Shown: piece by piece, positions 20,082 through 30,882 of the stretch | How positions within the stretch are numbered: the first letter of the stretch is position 1 | Layout: each line of letters begins with the position of its first letter | Origin: Chondrus crispus | Lineage: Eukaryota; Rhodophyta; Florideophyceae; Gigartinales; Gigartinaceae | Length of the DNA: 64,000 bases | Direction: 5' to 3' | Assembly: GCF_000350225.1 (NCBI RefSeq) | Contig: NW_005178566.1 | Span: 124,001-188,000 of the forward strand | Notes under the pieces: generated by a model | What the model was told of the DNA's origin: nothing | Databases searched by the model: none | What the model saw: the letters and a program-made list of their open reading frames with translations, nothing else | Made by a program: the position numbers and the translations under genes

Positions 20082-23000
20082 TCAGACGAAACGTTTTCTC
20101 TGCTTTTTCTTGTATTGAGGCGTCAACCCTTGCAACATTACTCCTGGAATGTCCTGGCGCCACTTTCGTCCAGTCATGAAACCATTCTGCTCCCTCATCT
20201 CGTCCACAAAGTAAGTCCTAACACTGAGCCCATTTGACCCATTAGGAACTTCACATTGCATAACACTGACAGGGTACGAAATGGAGTGAACTGCTTCTAC
20301 GGTTGTCTTTGAAAAAAGAGCTCTGCTTGATCGTGGCTGCCTGGCATACACTTGGTGTTGCTCCCCAATATGCAGGCCGTTGGTCACCCACGCGGCTAGA
20401 ACAAGCATATGAACTGTTCCTCCTATGCAATGTTCTATGTATACCAAAGCTTTACCATACGACAAGTCAAAAACATTTTCATGTTCGGAATGGAAACACC
20501 CTGCAAAATAACAGGAACTTCTCTCCTTCCGATTTATATCCATTTCCCGAAACGACCTGTACACATACGGTGCGCCGTTTGCTGCCTTTTCATCACTTAA
20601 TCGATGCCACAAAACTAAATCGCTGTACTGATGAAGCAGCTCCTCCACATTTTCCCTGGAATTATTCAGAGAACTCTCGTAATACTGTCTCATCATCCTT
20701 CTCAAATTTGGGAAGCAGCTCTCAGCAGCATCGATCGTTACTTCATGCCGTGGGTGTCGAAACTCGAATCCTTCCAACTCCTTCAGTCCACTTTTGCGGC
20801 GGAGGTTTGAGTCTATCTCCCCTGTTTCTTCGTGAAATGACGGCAAGTGGGGTATACTGAGGTTGCGTTCGATACCATACAGGCGTGCAGCTGCTTCTAT
20901 CTTCGTAATCGCTGCAACAGACTCCGCGAACAAATCCTTTGCGTTACACCGGCGATTAATTACCCCCACAAAATTCTCCATCGACCATTGAGCCATCATG
21001 GATATCGGACCGTTGGCTCTGATACTGTCACCAAGGTGAAGTAGCAGATGATACACGTAACGGCACAAATGGAGTCGGTCTTCTCTGAAATTGTGATAGT
21101 GCTTATTGAAATGACGATAGAAGCTTTGCGCAAGCTTCTCAATATCAACAACCTGTGACTCTGAGAGATCCCATTGACTCACGAGGCTACAGAACCTGCA
21201 AAAAAGGCTCCAGCCATCTAGAATATGCTTTGGTACCCATTCATGAAGAACAGCAAGGCTTGTTGTCATGACGAAATGTTTCCATTCATTGGCCTTCCAT
21301 GAACCACGATGAGACAGCCCCCGTGGCTTCCGGCACGATGAAGAAGCAATTCCAGTTCCCGCCGCACGGAGTGAACGTTCTACGCCCTTAAAGACCCTTT
21401 TTGATGAGAGGACTGCCACATCCTCCATGCTCCTTTCCGGTGATAACCAAATGTCAACAGTTATCTTCGCAACGTTGCAATACAGTAGATGCATGATATC
21501 AACTGGGAAGCTGTCAAACGCAAACAAAGTTGGAACCTGAAGCAGCGGGGATGGCCCCAAAATCCTTTTGGAGTAACCACTTCTCTGCGCCAGTTTTTTC
21601 GCTTCTGCGAGTCGTCCTCTGAGACGGAGTTTTTCGATCCGATTGTAAGTTTCGCGGACCTGTATGTCACTTCGCATGGGTAAGGATTCCGGGTCACAGA
21701 GGACATGAATGGCCTTCCTGCGCTTTCCTGTTGACCCACGCTCCATTTTGTAAACAGCCTGGGGAAAGTAGTTGTGTCTGTGCAAAGGGTCGTATAAACC
21801 TTCTATCAAACAGAAACGACAGGGAACTGTTCCATTCACACCGCTCAAATATGTGAATTTGGCCATGGCAACGAGATCTGCCTGAACCGTTAGCAGATGC
21901 ACACGAACGCGAGTCTCCTGTCCATTCCACATTTTGACTATTTTACCGGCGACACTGAGATCTAGTAGGTCTTCAAGTAAGGGTCTCAAGAAGGAGGGAA
22001 GGTTCTTAGGGTTGTTTGGACCTGGAATTATTATCACAGGTAGCATGTTGTGTATTTTGTATCAGTCATGAGGGGGAAGGTTTGCGATGGTAAGAAGCAC
22101 AGGCCAATATGAATAGTTTGTAGATCTGAACGGTTGCACTCCGTCTGACGTCAAATGGAGAAATATGTCATTCCATATGGAATCAATTCCGCCCCGACTC
22201 TCCTGGATTCTTCGGAAGTTGTATCCGGAAAAGAAGTCAAAGTACTCTCTTCTACCGGCGGAAGAAGAGGCACGCAGAAGTCCTTTTCGATAGTACTCAT
22301 ACATGAGAGGGCCGTATGTATGGCTTTGAATCCTCGCCAATAGCTGTGGCCACAGCTCAACGTATTGGTAATACCTAGTGGTGATTGGAGTATTGGTGCA
22401 GTTCTTCTCATCGCAAGGCACAATGGTGCCATCAGGATTAACGAAAAGCGCTTGATGGGAATCCGTACAGAATGGGTAGCTTGATGTCGAGAGACCCGTA
22501 GAACGCAATAATGCCTTCTTCACACCCTTAAAGGTTTTCTATATTTCGGTCGGAGGGTCGTTTGCACATGCAGTTCTGAGCAAATCGTCCATGAGAGCCT
22601 CGGTGGCATGGTGCTTAATGCTCAGTCCGACTAGATCAGCGTGTTTACACATGAAGCTAAAAAAGCGGAAATCTCGTGATCCTTCGAGCGGAGAATCAAT
22701 GCGATCATTACTGCTATCTGAAGTGTGACCGGCATGATTTTGATCTGCTTCGGAAATGTGAAAGTCAGAACTGGGCGTGCCAAAAGATGTCTCTGTGACA
22801 GTTGGACAATCATCGGTTTTGGAGGACGGAATTGTGCATTTGCTGACTGAGTCTGGATCTGAAGAAGTCAATTCATTCTGAGCGGGAATGGATTCATGTT
22901 GGTTGGCAGCAATGTGACTTGACTCTGAGAAATTGGAAATGGTTGAATAACGGGCTTGAGAAGGAAAAGGCTCACACTGTGAATTTAATGTTGAGAGGCG

Positions 23001-23117
23001 TGGCATCTTTCGGGGCAACGGGAGATGGATGTGGTGGCCAGTTGAGAACAGTTCAAACTCTGCTTTTTTCGATGAGACATTGCTGTTTGGCGTGTAACGG
23101 ACTTGCCTGTATCGCAT
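20082..23117 (-). pseudogene. TNP2-family transposase with two nonsense codons
   Basis: One continuous minus-strand frame of about 1,010 codons, broken only by TAG at 22539-22541 and TGA at 22062-22064. Recognisable parts are a Ser-rich N-terminus, the zinc-ribbon-like start YPFCTDSHQALFV with a later C-X4-C, the LHLTSDGVQPF and NYSYWPVLL block, MLPVIIIPGPNNPKN, and FPVDIMHLLYCNVAKI, all typical of the TNP2 domain of CACTA-like transposases. The C-terminal part is preserved in the deleted copy. Both stops are one C-to-T change away from codons that would fit (CAG, CGA). The transposase binds element ends and cuts DNA in active relatives; this copy should be inactive unless the stops are read through. 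Confidence 0.8.
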
Positions 23118-23402
23118 CTGCAGTTATAGGCGGGATCACATACATAGTAATAGAGCATTTTGAATGGAGAGAGGAAAATAAGTGATGAACGGTTCTTTGA
23201 CTTAGGGAGGGTTGAATGACTTGGGTTCTCACGTATTTATATTTCCCACGAAGAGAAGAAAGAGATCAAACGAAACTTTTCGCGTATTCCGTTCTTTTTT
23301 CGTTTCGATAGATAAAAAGTTGGGATATGTGATAGGAGTGAATTCTCAGATGTTTTCCTCCTCGATTGAAGATCAAAAGTCATCAGCAGTAAGAACTGAG
23401 GG
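23118..23402. promoter_or_regulatory. Divergent intergenic region between transposase and companion ORF
   Basis: The 285 bp between the transposase start region (minus) and the companion ORF (plus) must hold both promoters if both genes were expressed. The only notable element is the AT-rich tract around 23280-23330. No clear TATA box on either strand. Confidence 0.35.
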
Positions 23403-24674
23403 ATGATTGTCAACGGTAGCGTCGTGTTTTCAGATCCACATGCAGGGAGATCACGTCAGCAGTCCAGTTGGTACTGCATTGGGGAAGCTCTGCTTACAAG
23501 TGTGGATGCACACAACGAAGATCACCCGGATCAGAAGGTTTCCAGGCCTGAGTACAAGGGAGTCCAATTATCCCGGAAGATCATACGCTCAGCAAGGTCT
23601 TGGATTGCGTCAACAGATACATGTAAATATGTCGGAGTCAAAAGCATGCAGGAGATTTCCACGCAGAATCCGTCCGCACTTCACCAGGCACTGCAGCCGA
23701 TTTTTCAAGGGATGAGCAAGGAGTTTCGCATTCTCGAGAATTGTGAAGGAAACTGGGCTGCACGTGAAGCCGTAAGACAGTCACTTTTGAACGATAAAGC
23801 AGGAAAGACTAAACGGAAATCTGGTCCTTCGGGCAGCAGAAACAGCCGAATGAATGACGCCTGGCCAGGAAAAGCAAATCGTAAACGTGGGTCGAACGTT
23901 AGGAATCCTAGAGAGACAGTACCTCCGAAGTTACCGAAGCTTAGCCGGGCAGAGATACTGAAGAGAAACAAATATGGGCATGCCAAACGTAAGAAAGGAA
24001 ACGTGAATAGCTTAGTGAAATTCAAAACATGCGAAAAGACAAGAAAGTCCAGGAAGACAATCAGTTCAGTTTTTGATTCTGACATGGAACGTGAAGGCGA
24101 TAGAAGGGATCTTGAAAGCGCGGCAGAGTGCAATGCTGAGGAGAACGAACCCGGTGCGCTCGTGGCACACGAAACTGAGAGTGGGAAGAGATGTGCAGAA
24201 TATGGACTGGAGCAGGAAAACAACGCGAAAGACTACGGTACCATATACGAGGACACATGCTCATCCGGCGAAGATGTTGGTGCTGAGGAAGAACTAATCG
24301 AAGAAGAAATGGATGATTTCCTTGCGGATCGCATTACAGAGAGCCTCAAGCAATCGTCTAGAAACGCTGCCTGTGACAGTCCAACACAACAATATAGATC
24401 AGCAAGCGGAGCTGAGCAGATCAAATCTCAAGCCAAATCGATGGAAGACCGTTCTTTGGAAGAGGATTCTTTCAATTCTGAGGATGAGAAATTTGCTCAG
24501 CGGGTTCTTGAAGCTAGGCGTCGCAAAGAAAGCAACTCAAAACGTAAGGGAAGCACCATAGGGAGACCGCACAGCAGCCGTGCTAAATCAGCAATGAATG
24601 TTGGCAAAGCCGGTAAGGGAAATACGTTTAAAAGCGGTTGGCAGTCAAGTGATAAGCGTAACGGAACACGTTAA
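23403..24674 (+). CDS. TNP2-element companion protein, unknown function
   Basis: Uninterrupted 423-residue ORF divergent from the transposase. I recognise no family. It has a short N-terminal region with some hydrophobic residues (VNGSVVFSD, SWYCIGEALL), then a strongly basic middle (residues ~135-220 with KTKRKSG, KANRKRGS, KRNKYGHAKRKKGN, possible nuclear localisation signals). An acidic stretch follows (~285-310, AEEELIEEEMDDF), then a basic tail. The mix of basic and acidic low-complexity segments recalls DNA- or chromatin-binding accessory proteins. CACTA elements often encode a second, TNPA-like protein that binds subterminal repeats, and this ORF is a candidate. Its last ~35 codons overlap sequence kept in the deleted copy. 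That it stays open while the transposase does not is notable. Confidence 0.55.
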   Translation: MIVNGSVVFSDPHAGRSRQQSSWYCIGEALLTSVDAHNEDHPDQKVSRPEYKGVQLSRKIIRSARSWIASTDTCKYVGVKSMQEISTQNPSALHQALQPIFQGMSKEFRILENCEGNWAAREAVRQSLLNDKAGKTKRKSGPSGSRNSRMNDAWPGKANRKRGSNVRNPRETVPPKLPKLSRAEILKRNKYGHAKRKKGNVNSLVKFKTCEKTRKSRKTISSVFDSDMEREGDRRDLESAAECNAEENEPGALVAHETESGKRCAEYGLEQENNAKDYGTIYEDTCSSGEDVGAEEELIEEEMDDFLADRITESLKQSSRNAACDSPTQQYRSASGAEQIKSQAKSMEDRSLEEDSFNSEDEKFAQRVLEARRRKESNSKRKGSTIGRPHSSRAKSAMNVGKAGKGNTFKSGWQSSDKRNGTR

Positions 24675-25355
24675 CATACAGCAAATCTGGGAACAAGACC
24701 GTCCAATTTTATGAGGCGGCTGAGATTGGCCTCAGGACGTATCATAAAGAACGGGCTGCAAATTCCTTCAGATTTGCTTAGGTGGCACTCATTTGCACAC
24801 GCATACGATAGCGACATGGGACTGAAAAGTCGGCGAGAAGTGAATGGGGTGGAAAAGCCTTTCATTTGCGCTCGGCCGTGGGTGTTCGAAAGGGACGGAC
24901 AGTGCAAAATGCTCTGAGAAGAGAGGCCATAGCGACGACAAGTGCTTTTGGAACTCAGAAACCCTGACAATAGGCTGCATCTACAGCTAATAAAATCAGG
25001 TATTGTCGGAAGAGGTGACACTTGACGGAAGACTGTTTCTTCAATGAACGCGGTGATAAATTTGGACCTAAAAGTGCTTGAGCCATGAAAGTGAAGGAAC
25101 CGCCTCAGTTCGGCTTTAAAGCCGGAGCTAGATATTAAAAATGGTACGGTAGTTTCAGCAAGATTAAAATGGGGACTGGCTCGGTCAGAAATGCCGCAAC
25201 TTTCATGCGATCGTGCTCTCATGTAGCAAAGAACTTGTCCAGATTCCGTTACACTCTCGCCCACTTTACAAGCTCCGAAGCAGGGTTAAGTGGATTATTT
25301 GTAGGAAGCCCGTGAATGTCAGCATTAGAGTCAACGGCGATGTTTCCATACCCTC

Positions 25356-26039
25356 GTGAGTAGAAGCACACTCCCACTTGTCGATTATCGCTTTAGAGGG
25401 AGAGAAGGGCAAAGGTTCGAGCTTGCAATTCATCGCATTCGCCAGAAGTACTTGCATATGCACTTGCCATTGAGTGGAATAGAATACGTCACGACCATGG
25501 AACTGATCTTGAGTATCTCCGGCGTCCATTTTCTCATTTTGTGTCGTCTGAAAACTCCATTTTCAGTTCGAAAGGGCACCAATATCTGCGGTACATCGCA
25601 ACACTTTCCGCATGCACGCACTGAAAATAATGAGCTTAAATATTGTCCAAGAGAAAACAGAACGGACGCGGGCTTGGGGATTTGTGGGTTTACAACGGTG
25701 CCAAATCTTAGAAGCTTTTCGGTGATTCATGTGCTTCGCATGGATCGCATAACCCATGATGCGGTGAAAAGTTGTCATTTCAAAAGCCCAGAACATATGC
25801 CAGCCGAACCACGATGGCATTTACGGCCAATGGTCCTCAACTCAAGTCCACCTAAACCCTGCATAGCACCCTGCGACAAGCGCATCGGCGAAGGGGACGC
25901 GAAACCTAACCACGTCGAGCATCCAGTCGACGCGATCCGAAATCATCCTGGGGGCGAGATCTTCGGCGACGCAATCCCAGTCGACGACGGGCCATTGGCG
26001 GCGAAGGTAACGACCAGGGGTACCAAGAGTTTGCTGTGA
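25356..26039 (+). CDS. Conserved ORF of unknown function in the TNP2 element
   Basis: A 227-codon open frame near the right end. The deleted copy retains most of it on its own equivalent strand (48981-48571, then 48227-47982), interrupted there by about 370 bp of extra sequence. No domain is recognised. It may be coding or merely conserved transposon DNA; overlapping open frames on the other strand are also conserved, so strand and coding status are uncertain. Confidence 0.25.
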   Translation: MSRSTLPLVDYRFRGREGQRFELAIHRIRQKYLHMHLPLSGIEYVTTMELILSISGVHFLILCRLKTPFSVRKGTNICGTSQHFPHARTENNELKYCPRENRTDAGLGICGFTTVPNLRSFSVIHVLRMDRITHDAVKSCHFKSPEHMPAEPRWHLRPMVLNSSPPKPCIAPCDKRIGEGDAKPNHVEHPVDAIRNHPGGEIFGDAIPVDDGPLAAKVTTRGTKSLL

Positions 26040-26285
26040 CAACTCACGAAGTAAAGGCACCTCCAAGCGGCCTGCGATCTGGAACAGGGTGGAAAAGCGT
26101 TCCACGCGAGCACTTGGGGGGGTGGGGGGTGGTGGCTGCGCGTGGGAGAAACTCGGCGCGCGGCGTGCGGGCGCGCACGGGCGCGGTGCGGGGCCGGTAT
26201 GGCGGAGCATGTTGCGCGGGGGGGGGAAAGAGAGGATCATCGTGCGGACACAGCACTACGTCAGCCTTGTCATAAAGCACGGCGG

Positions 26286-26600
26286 CCGCCGCGCCAGCGG
26301 CGCGGATGGAAAGCTCTCTCTTCCTGAAAACGCGGGCTCGGTCACCTACGTCCCGAATTTTCTCTCCGAAGCCGACGAAAATCTGCTTCTTGAAGAGACC
26401 AAAGACGCACGTTCCTGGGAGTGCACGCCGATCACTTTTTCGGCAAGTCCGTGCTGCAACCTAGAGACACTGCATTCTTCGGCACCAAGCTCTACTCGTA
26501 CAGCGACGAAAGAAGAATGCCGACGGGACGGGAGGAGGAATTGCCCGCATCAGCCGCGCTCAAACGCTTGTACAGTACTACAGTACGTCCGATGCAGAAA
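26286..26600 (+). pseudogene. AlkB-like dioxygenase N-terminal fragment
   Basis: Directly after the TNP2 end, one frame reads VTYVPNFLSEADENLLLEE, then DARSWECTPI. After a one-base shift at the T5 run at 26436-26440 another frame reads FFGKSVLQPRDTAFFG, LYSYSDERRMPTG and LPASAALKRL. The order PNFLS / QPR / YSYS / LP...LKRL is that of AlkB-family 2-oxoglutarate/Fe(II) dioxygenases, which repair alkylated nucleic acids. The start codon side is missing at the transposon boundary. I could not find the iron-binding HXD...H part downstream, although INFNVFV at about 26861-26881 resembles the next block. Fragment or broken gene; moderate certainty. Confidence 0.5.
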
Positions 26601-28410
26601 ATGCTCTTTGCATCGCCGACATATATTGCTTGTCCAGATGACAGGTGTCACATGCTCATTAGATGCATTCTTCTGAAACTGAAAACTATTGGATAGCCAT
26701 ATGGGATTGGGTCTACGAGTTTCTGTTCATTCCGTCAATTCCTACGTAAACTTTACGCGTGTGTGTCGAAGCGAAACGCATCCCTGTTCATCCTAACCTC
26801 ATGTTGCAGACTGCGTTAATGTCAGCAACGTTGTGCCCGGCCGGTCAAGAAGGTACGGACTGCTATCAACTTCAACGTCTTCGTGGGCACTACGCATATC
26901 CATCGGGAGCCCGGGGCTTCACCGCAATCCGTTTGAAGCAATCGCGCTTCATCAAGCGTAATTGCTCTTGCGGTGTGCATTCCAGCCTGATTCAATCGGC
27001 CTGCAGCGCGGCTTCACTACCTGGTCGCCCTCACAGCCTCACCGAATCTTGTGTTCGTCTCTTCTGCAGGCGGCAGTGCGCTTCATTTAGCTTCACTAAT
27101 CTACAGCCTCGCCTTCCTGCCAATCGAACAGAAACTAACCCCGTCCTCCCTTTCGTCGTTGGCATGTCCGGTCGTTGTTTTCGGCCGCTTTTTGCGCTCT
27201 TTCGGTATGACCAAGTATAGCCCGTTCCGTCCGAACTTCCGAGCACTCACCCCGACTTGCTGCCATACACACCCGCCTGTAAGACTACTGACCCCGGTTT
27301 AGAATTTATGTACAGCCAAACGCCGTTCGGTAATGTTCACGACTTTTCTGCTCGTAAGTATGCGAACATATGAATTTTATGTACTGTTCTACTGCAACAC
27401 TCTCCGCCGCCCTTTTCTGTATAATTGAGATATTGACCAATGCCTTCGTTCTGTCCACTGCTCTCCCCATACTTCTACTGACATGGCCGTTTTGGAACGT
27501 AAAATCTGCGACTATCGTCGGTACGTACTTTCCATCCCTCGCTTTAGTGTCGTGCTATGTCGACAACTGACAATTCACTCGTGCTTCTTCGTTCGATTTC
27601 AATGTGATGAGGGCCTTGCAGGATGGAGACCGTCCGAAGCCTCTCACAACGACGCTGCGTAAGTGGTACAATACGTTTCTTCGTTGCCTGCTCGTTTTTG
27701 GCGAGCCACTTCGGATGAAGGGGTGCTATTGTCTCCTGGATTACTGCGAAGCACATCCGGAGAGCCGTACTCCGTCCCCTAGACAGATACAGGAGCTGCA
27801 GCTCCATTCGGGATCACGCGCTGATTGTTTGTCCTGGAAGGAGTGTGTGTTTCATTCAGGTATCTTGTTCCCTCGGACCGGTACCCGTGTGCGAGAAAAC
27901 GTGCAGGCAGCACAGAACGCGTAGCTCGAACTACTGGGGCGGAAGCCGATTCATTGCTTATCGGAAATCGCGATATAGCCATTCCATGTTGCTGATGAAG
28001 GAAATTGCGATGCTCTTTACCACAACAAGGGCCAGCGTTGTCGAGTCGGTTTCAAGACACTGCATTCGTGTTCATCGCATTTGAATGCATGCAAGCGCGC
28101 AGCGTCCTTGATATGCCCGGCCGCAGCTGCAACTTCCTCGTCCATTGCGTGCCATGTACCTTCGAGGAAGGAAGCTGTTCCAAAGGGCAGACTCCTGGGC
28201 AGCCCCTCGGAAGGCTTTTGGAGCTCTGTTTCTGTTTTTCATTGTTATTGCACCATGGATGCAAGCTGAAGGTTAGCGATTTGAATGGTGAAACCAGCAA
28301 TTGTTGGCAATGCGTGTCATCGGAGGGGAGTTTTTGGTCTCTCATTTTTGAGCTCCAATTTTTACATTGGCGTTTCAGAGCTCGACCTTTTACTTGAGAA
28401 ACGAATTGCA
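26601..28410. other. Intergenic; no gene recognised
   Basis: Several open frames of up to 150 codons occur (26759-27220 and 27604-27924 on the plus strand), but none resembles a known protein and no exon chain is convincing. The region precedes the HPPK-DHPS gene. Confidence 0.45.
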
Positions 28411-29758
28411 ATGCCTCACATGACGCGCCATGCCTTCCGACGGGGGGCTCACTCCACAGCAAGTAGTGAGAAGGTCAGTATTTCTCTCGGCTCCAATGTG
28501 GGCAATAGGGTGAGTGCAATTTGCAAAGCATTAGACGAGGTGAGGCAGTTTGCGAATGTCTGCCGTACTTCGTTTCTGTATGAAAGCCCTCCGTAAGTTC
28601 ACAAGACATCCTATGCTGGCCATGATCGTTTGCAAACACTCCAGACACTCTGACAACTGAGAGAGCTTATCATTGCGTCCTTCATCCGTGTCGATCCCTT
28701 CTCGTTTTAAAGAATGTATGTTGAAGAGCAACCTGCACTCCTCAACGCTGCATGCGAAATCGAGACAACGCTGGAGCTACTTGACGTCCTTCAAGCCGTG
28801 AAGCGCGTTGAAAAGAAATTTGGGAGAGATCAGAAGAGCGTCGGGTATGGGCCGCGCTCTATTGATCTCGACATTATTGCGTACGGAGAACGCCTCGTTC
28901 AAACGTCAGATGACAAATTAGTGATTCCTCATCCTCGGCGAGCGGAGAGAGATTTTGTTCTTCGCCCGCTCTCCGACAATTCTGAAGATTGTCAGATCCC
29001 ACGAACTGACGGCACCAAACGAAGTGCAGTTGACCTGCTCTCATATTTGCTTGGGGGTGAAACAGACTGCAATCTGGTCAAAGTCACGCCCACGAACACA
29101 GGCAAACTCCTAAAATGGGGATCACACACGTTATTAATGGGGATCATTAATGCCACTCCGGACAGTTTCAGCGACGGGGGAGAAAACAACAGGGTGAGCT
29201 CTGCGCTGCGGCGGGCGGAAGAATTCGCGAAATTCGACTTCGACGTATTGGACGTAAGCTTCTCTCAAACTTTCTCGACAACTCTTGGAACACACTATGT
29301 TTACCTCCGAAGCTTAAGAAAAGCACTACTCCTGATGCCCATAGATCGGCGGCCAAAGCACGCGGCCAGGTGCAGAGACAGTCGGCGCAAATGAGGAACT
29401 GAAGCGTGTACTGGCGATCACCGATGCGATTCGACGTGAGTTTCCGTCGTTGATCATCTCCACTGATACGTTTGACGCGTCAGTGGCATCAGAAATGGTG
29501 GCGCACGGGGCCGAAATAAACAACGACGTGGCGGCTACGCAGAGCACGCAGAGTGGCGGACGACGGCACGGGAGGGCCATCACTTGTTCCAAGGATGCTG
29601 AGGATGAAGTTGTAACCAACTTGAAGCGTGTTGGTGTACAAAAGCCTTTGGGCCGTCGGCACAAAGGCAAAGTTGATGGCGTGGGCAATGGGCCAGAACT
29701 GTGCGGATGCAAAAGAAAGTGTGTTAGGAGTTGCTGCACCTCCAGCGGGCGCTTGTAG
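28411..29758 (+). CDS. HPPK-DHPS folate enzyme, truncated in the DHPS domain
   Basis: Three exons: 28411-28592, 28713-29253, 29345-29758. Introns are GTAAGT...AAAG (120 bp) and GTAAGC...ATAG (91 bp); both joins restore conserved text in frame. The start MPHMTRHAFRRG gives a basic, Ser/Thr-rich leader that could target mitochondria, where plant HPPK-DHPS works. HPPK follows: SISLGSNVGNR, then exon 2 with VEEQPALLNAACEIET, GYGPRSIDLDIIAYGE with the metal-binding DXD, and IPHPRRAERDFVLRPL. DHPS begins near residue 203 (LMGIINATPDSFSDGG), continues with IGGQSTRPGAETVGANEEL, and is last recognisable at GAEINNDVA near residue 301. The remaining ~170 residues of the barrel are replaced by unrelated text that stops 20 bp before the foldback element. 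HPPK may still fold; DHPS should not be active. Confidence 0.78.
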
Positions 29759-29778
29759 ATCAACGCTGGACCAAGAGC

Positions 29779-30882
29779 GACGTCTCCGATGGGGCGGCGG
29801 CCATCCCCTATCTATCTGAGCGTGCCGCAGAAGGAGTGACGTCAGCGCAATCTACGATCCCTTCACAAAATAAATTGACTAATCAATGCTGCGTTCCGCT
29901 GAATCCCTCGCTATGCATAGACCTCCTATTTGCCACTTTACTGCCATTTGGCAAACTTGCCTGCCTTGACAGGACCATTCCTCACCATCTTCTCGTCCAG
30001 TGCACCACCAATGCACCGCCATTCACGAAGTGAAATGTGGGAAAATGACAGAGTAGATATAGATAAATGGCAGATTATTGGCACAGTCAAGTTCGTGAAA
30101 TACACCTTCTGTCAGCCACCCTTCAGCCTACGCTTACAGTTCTGGATCTGTGGTTGCTTAATGGCGGAGTAGCTCAACCGCCACCTGTCGACCCTTCATC
30201 TCCCAATTATTTGCATAATTATCCGTCACTCCTCGCCCATCCACCAGCCAAAATTCTCCTAGGGGGTTGGTGGTACCAACATTGTCTTGTATGATAAGAC
30301 CTTCGAAGGAGGCGTCGTGGCAACAGCCTTCCGACGGAACAGGACACTATAGCAGCGCTACAGCCTACGTGCAGCCCGATGGCAATCACACCAACACCCT
30401 AGGAGAATTTTGCTTGATGGATGGGCGAGGAGTGACGGATAATTATGCAAATAATTGGGAGATGAAGGGTCGACAGGTGGCGGTTGAGCTACCCTGCCAT
30501 TAAGCGACCACAGATCCAGAACTGTAAGCGTAGGCTGAAGGGTGGCTGACAGAAGGTGTATTTCACGAACTTGACTGTGCCAATAACCTGCCATTTATCT
30601 ATATCTTCTTTGTCATTTTCCCACATTTCACTTCGTGAGTGGCGGTGCATTGGTGATGTACTGGACGAGAAGATGGTGAGGAATGGTCCTGTCAAGGCAG
30701 GCATGTTTGCTAAATGGCAGTAAAGTGGCAAATAGGAGGTCTATGCATAGCGAGGGATTCAGCCGAACGCAGCATTGATTAGTGCCTTTATTTTGTGAGG
30801 GGATCCTAGATTGCCCCGACGTCACTCCTTCTGCGGCACGCTCATATAGATAAGGGATGGCCGCCGCCCCAACGGAGACGTC
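29779..30882. mobile_element. Foldback element, ~494-bp inverted arms
   Basis: Left arm 29779-30272 and right arm 30389-30882 are inverted copies (outer ends GACGTCTCC and GGAGACGTC), with roughly 90% or more similarity judged by eye. The 116-bp centre (30273-30388) is not part of the arms but matches, reversed, the ~140-bp module of the LTR3 family. No transposase is encoded. The element lies exactly where the DHPS domain and the P4-ATPase 3' end are both cut short. No target duplication was identified. Confidence 0.85.

Larger units (their letters stand above)
18703..26285. mobile_element. TNP2-type DNA transposon, long copy (~7.6 kb)
   Basis: Bounds come from comparison with the inverted, deleted copy at 47706-51080. 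Similarity starts at about 18703 (TCCCTAGCAGAACTCAACG) and stops at about 26285, just after CAGCCTTGTCATAAAGC. It contains a TNP2-family transposase on the minus strand, a divergent plus-strand ORF and about 1.6 kb of sequence conserved in the other copy. I see no clear terminal inverted repeat of the CACTA kind and no target duplication, so exact ends and superfamily remain open. The left flank is LTR3; the right flank is an AlkB-like fragment. Confidence 0.7.

Noticed and set aside
24671-25264. 197-codon minus-strand ORF in the TNP2 element
   Set aside because: Opposite-strand frames over the same sequence are equally conserved between copies, so coding status cannot be decided; not listed as a gene.
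26759-27220. 153-codon plus-strand ORF as a gene
   Set aside because: No similarity to known proteins, Cys/Arg/Ser-rich translation and no supporting signals; probably chance in GC-balanced DNA.
29526-29778. Rest of the DHPS domain in shifted frames
   Set aside because: All three frames were read; none contains the expected MHMRG or later barrel motifs.
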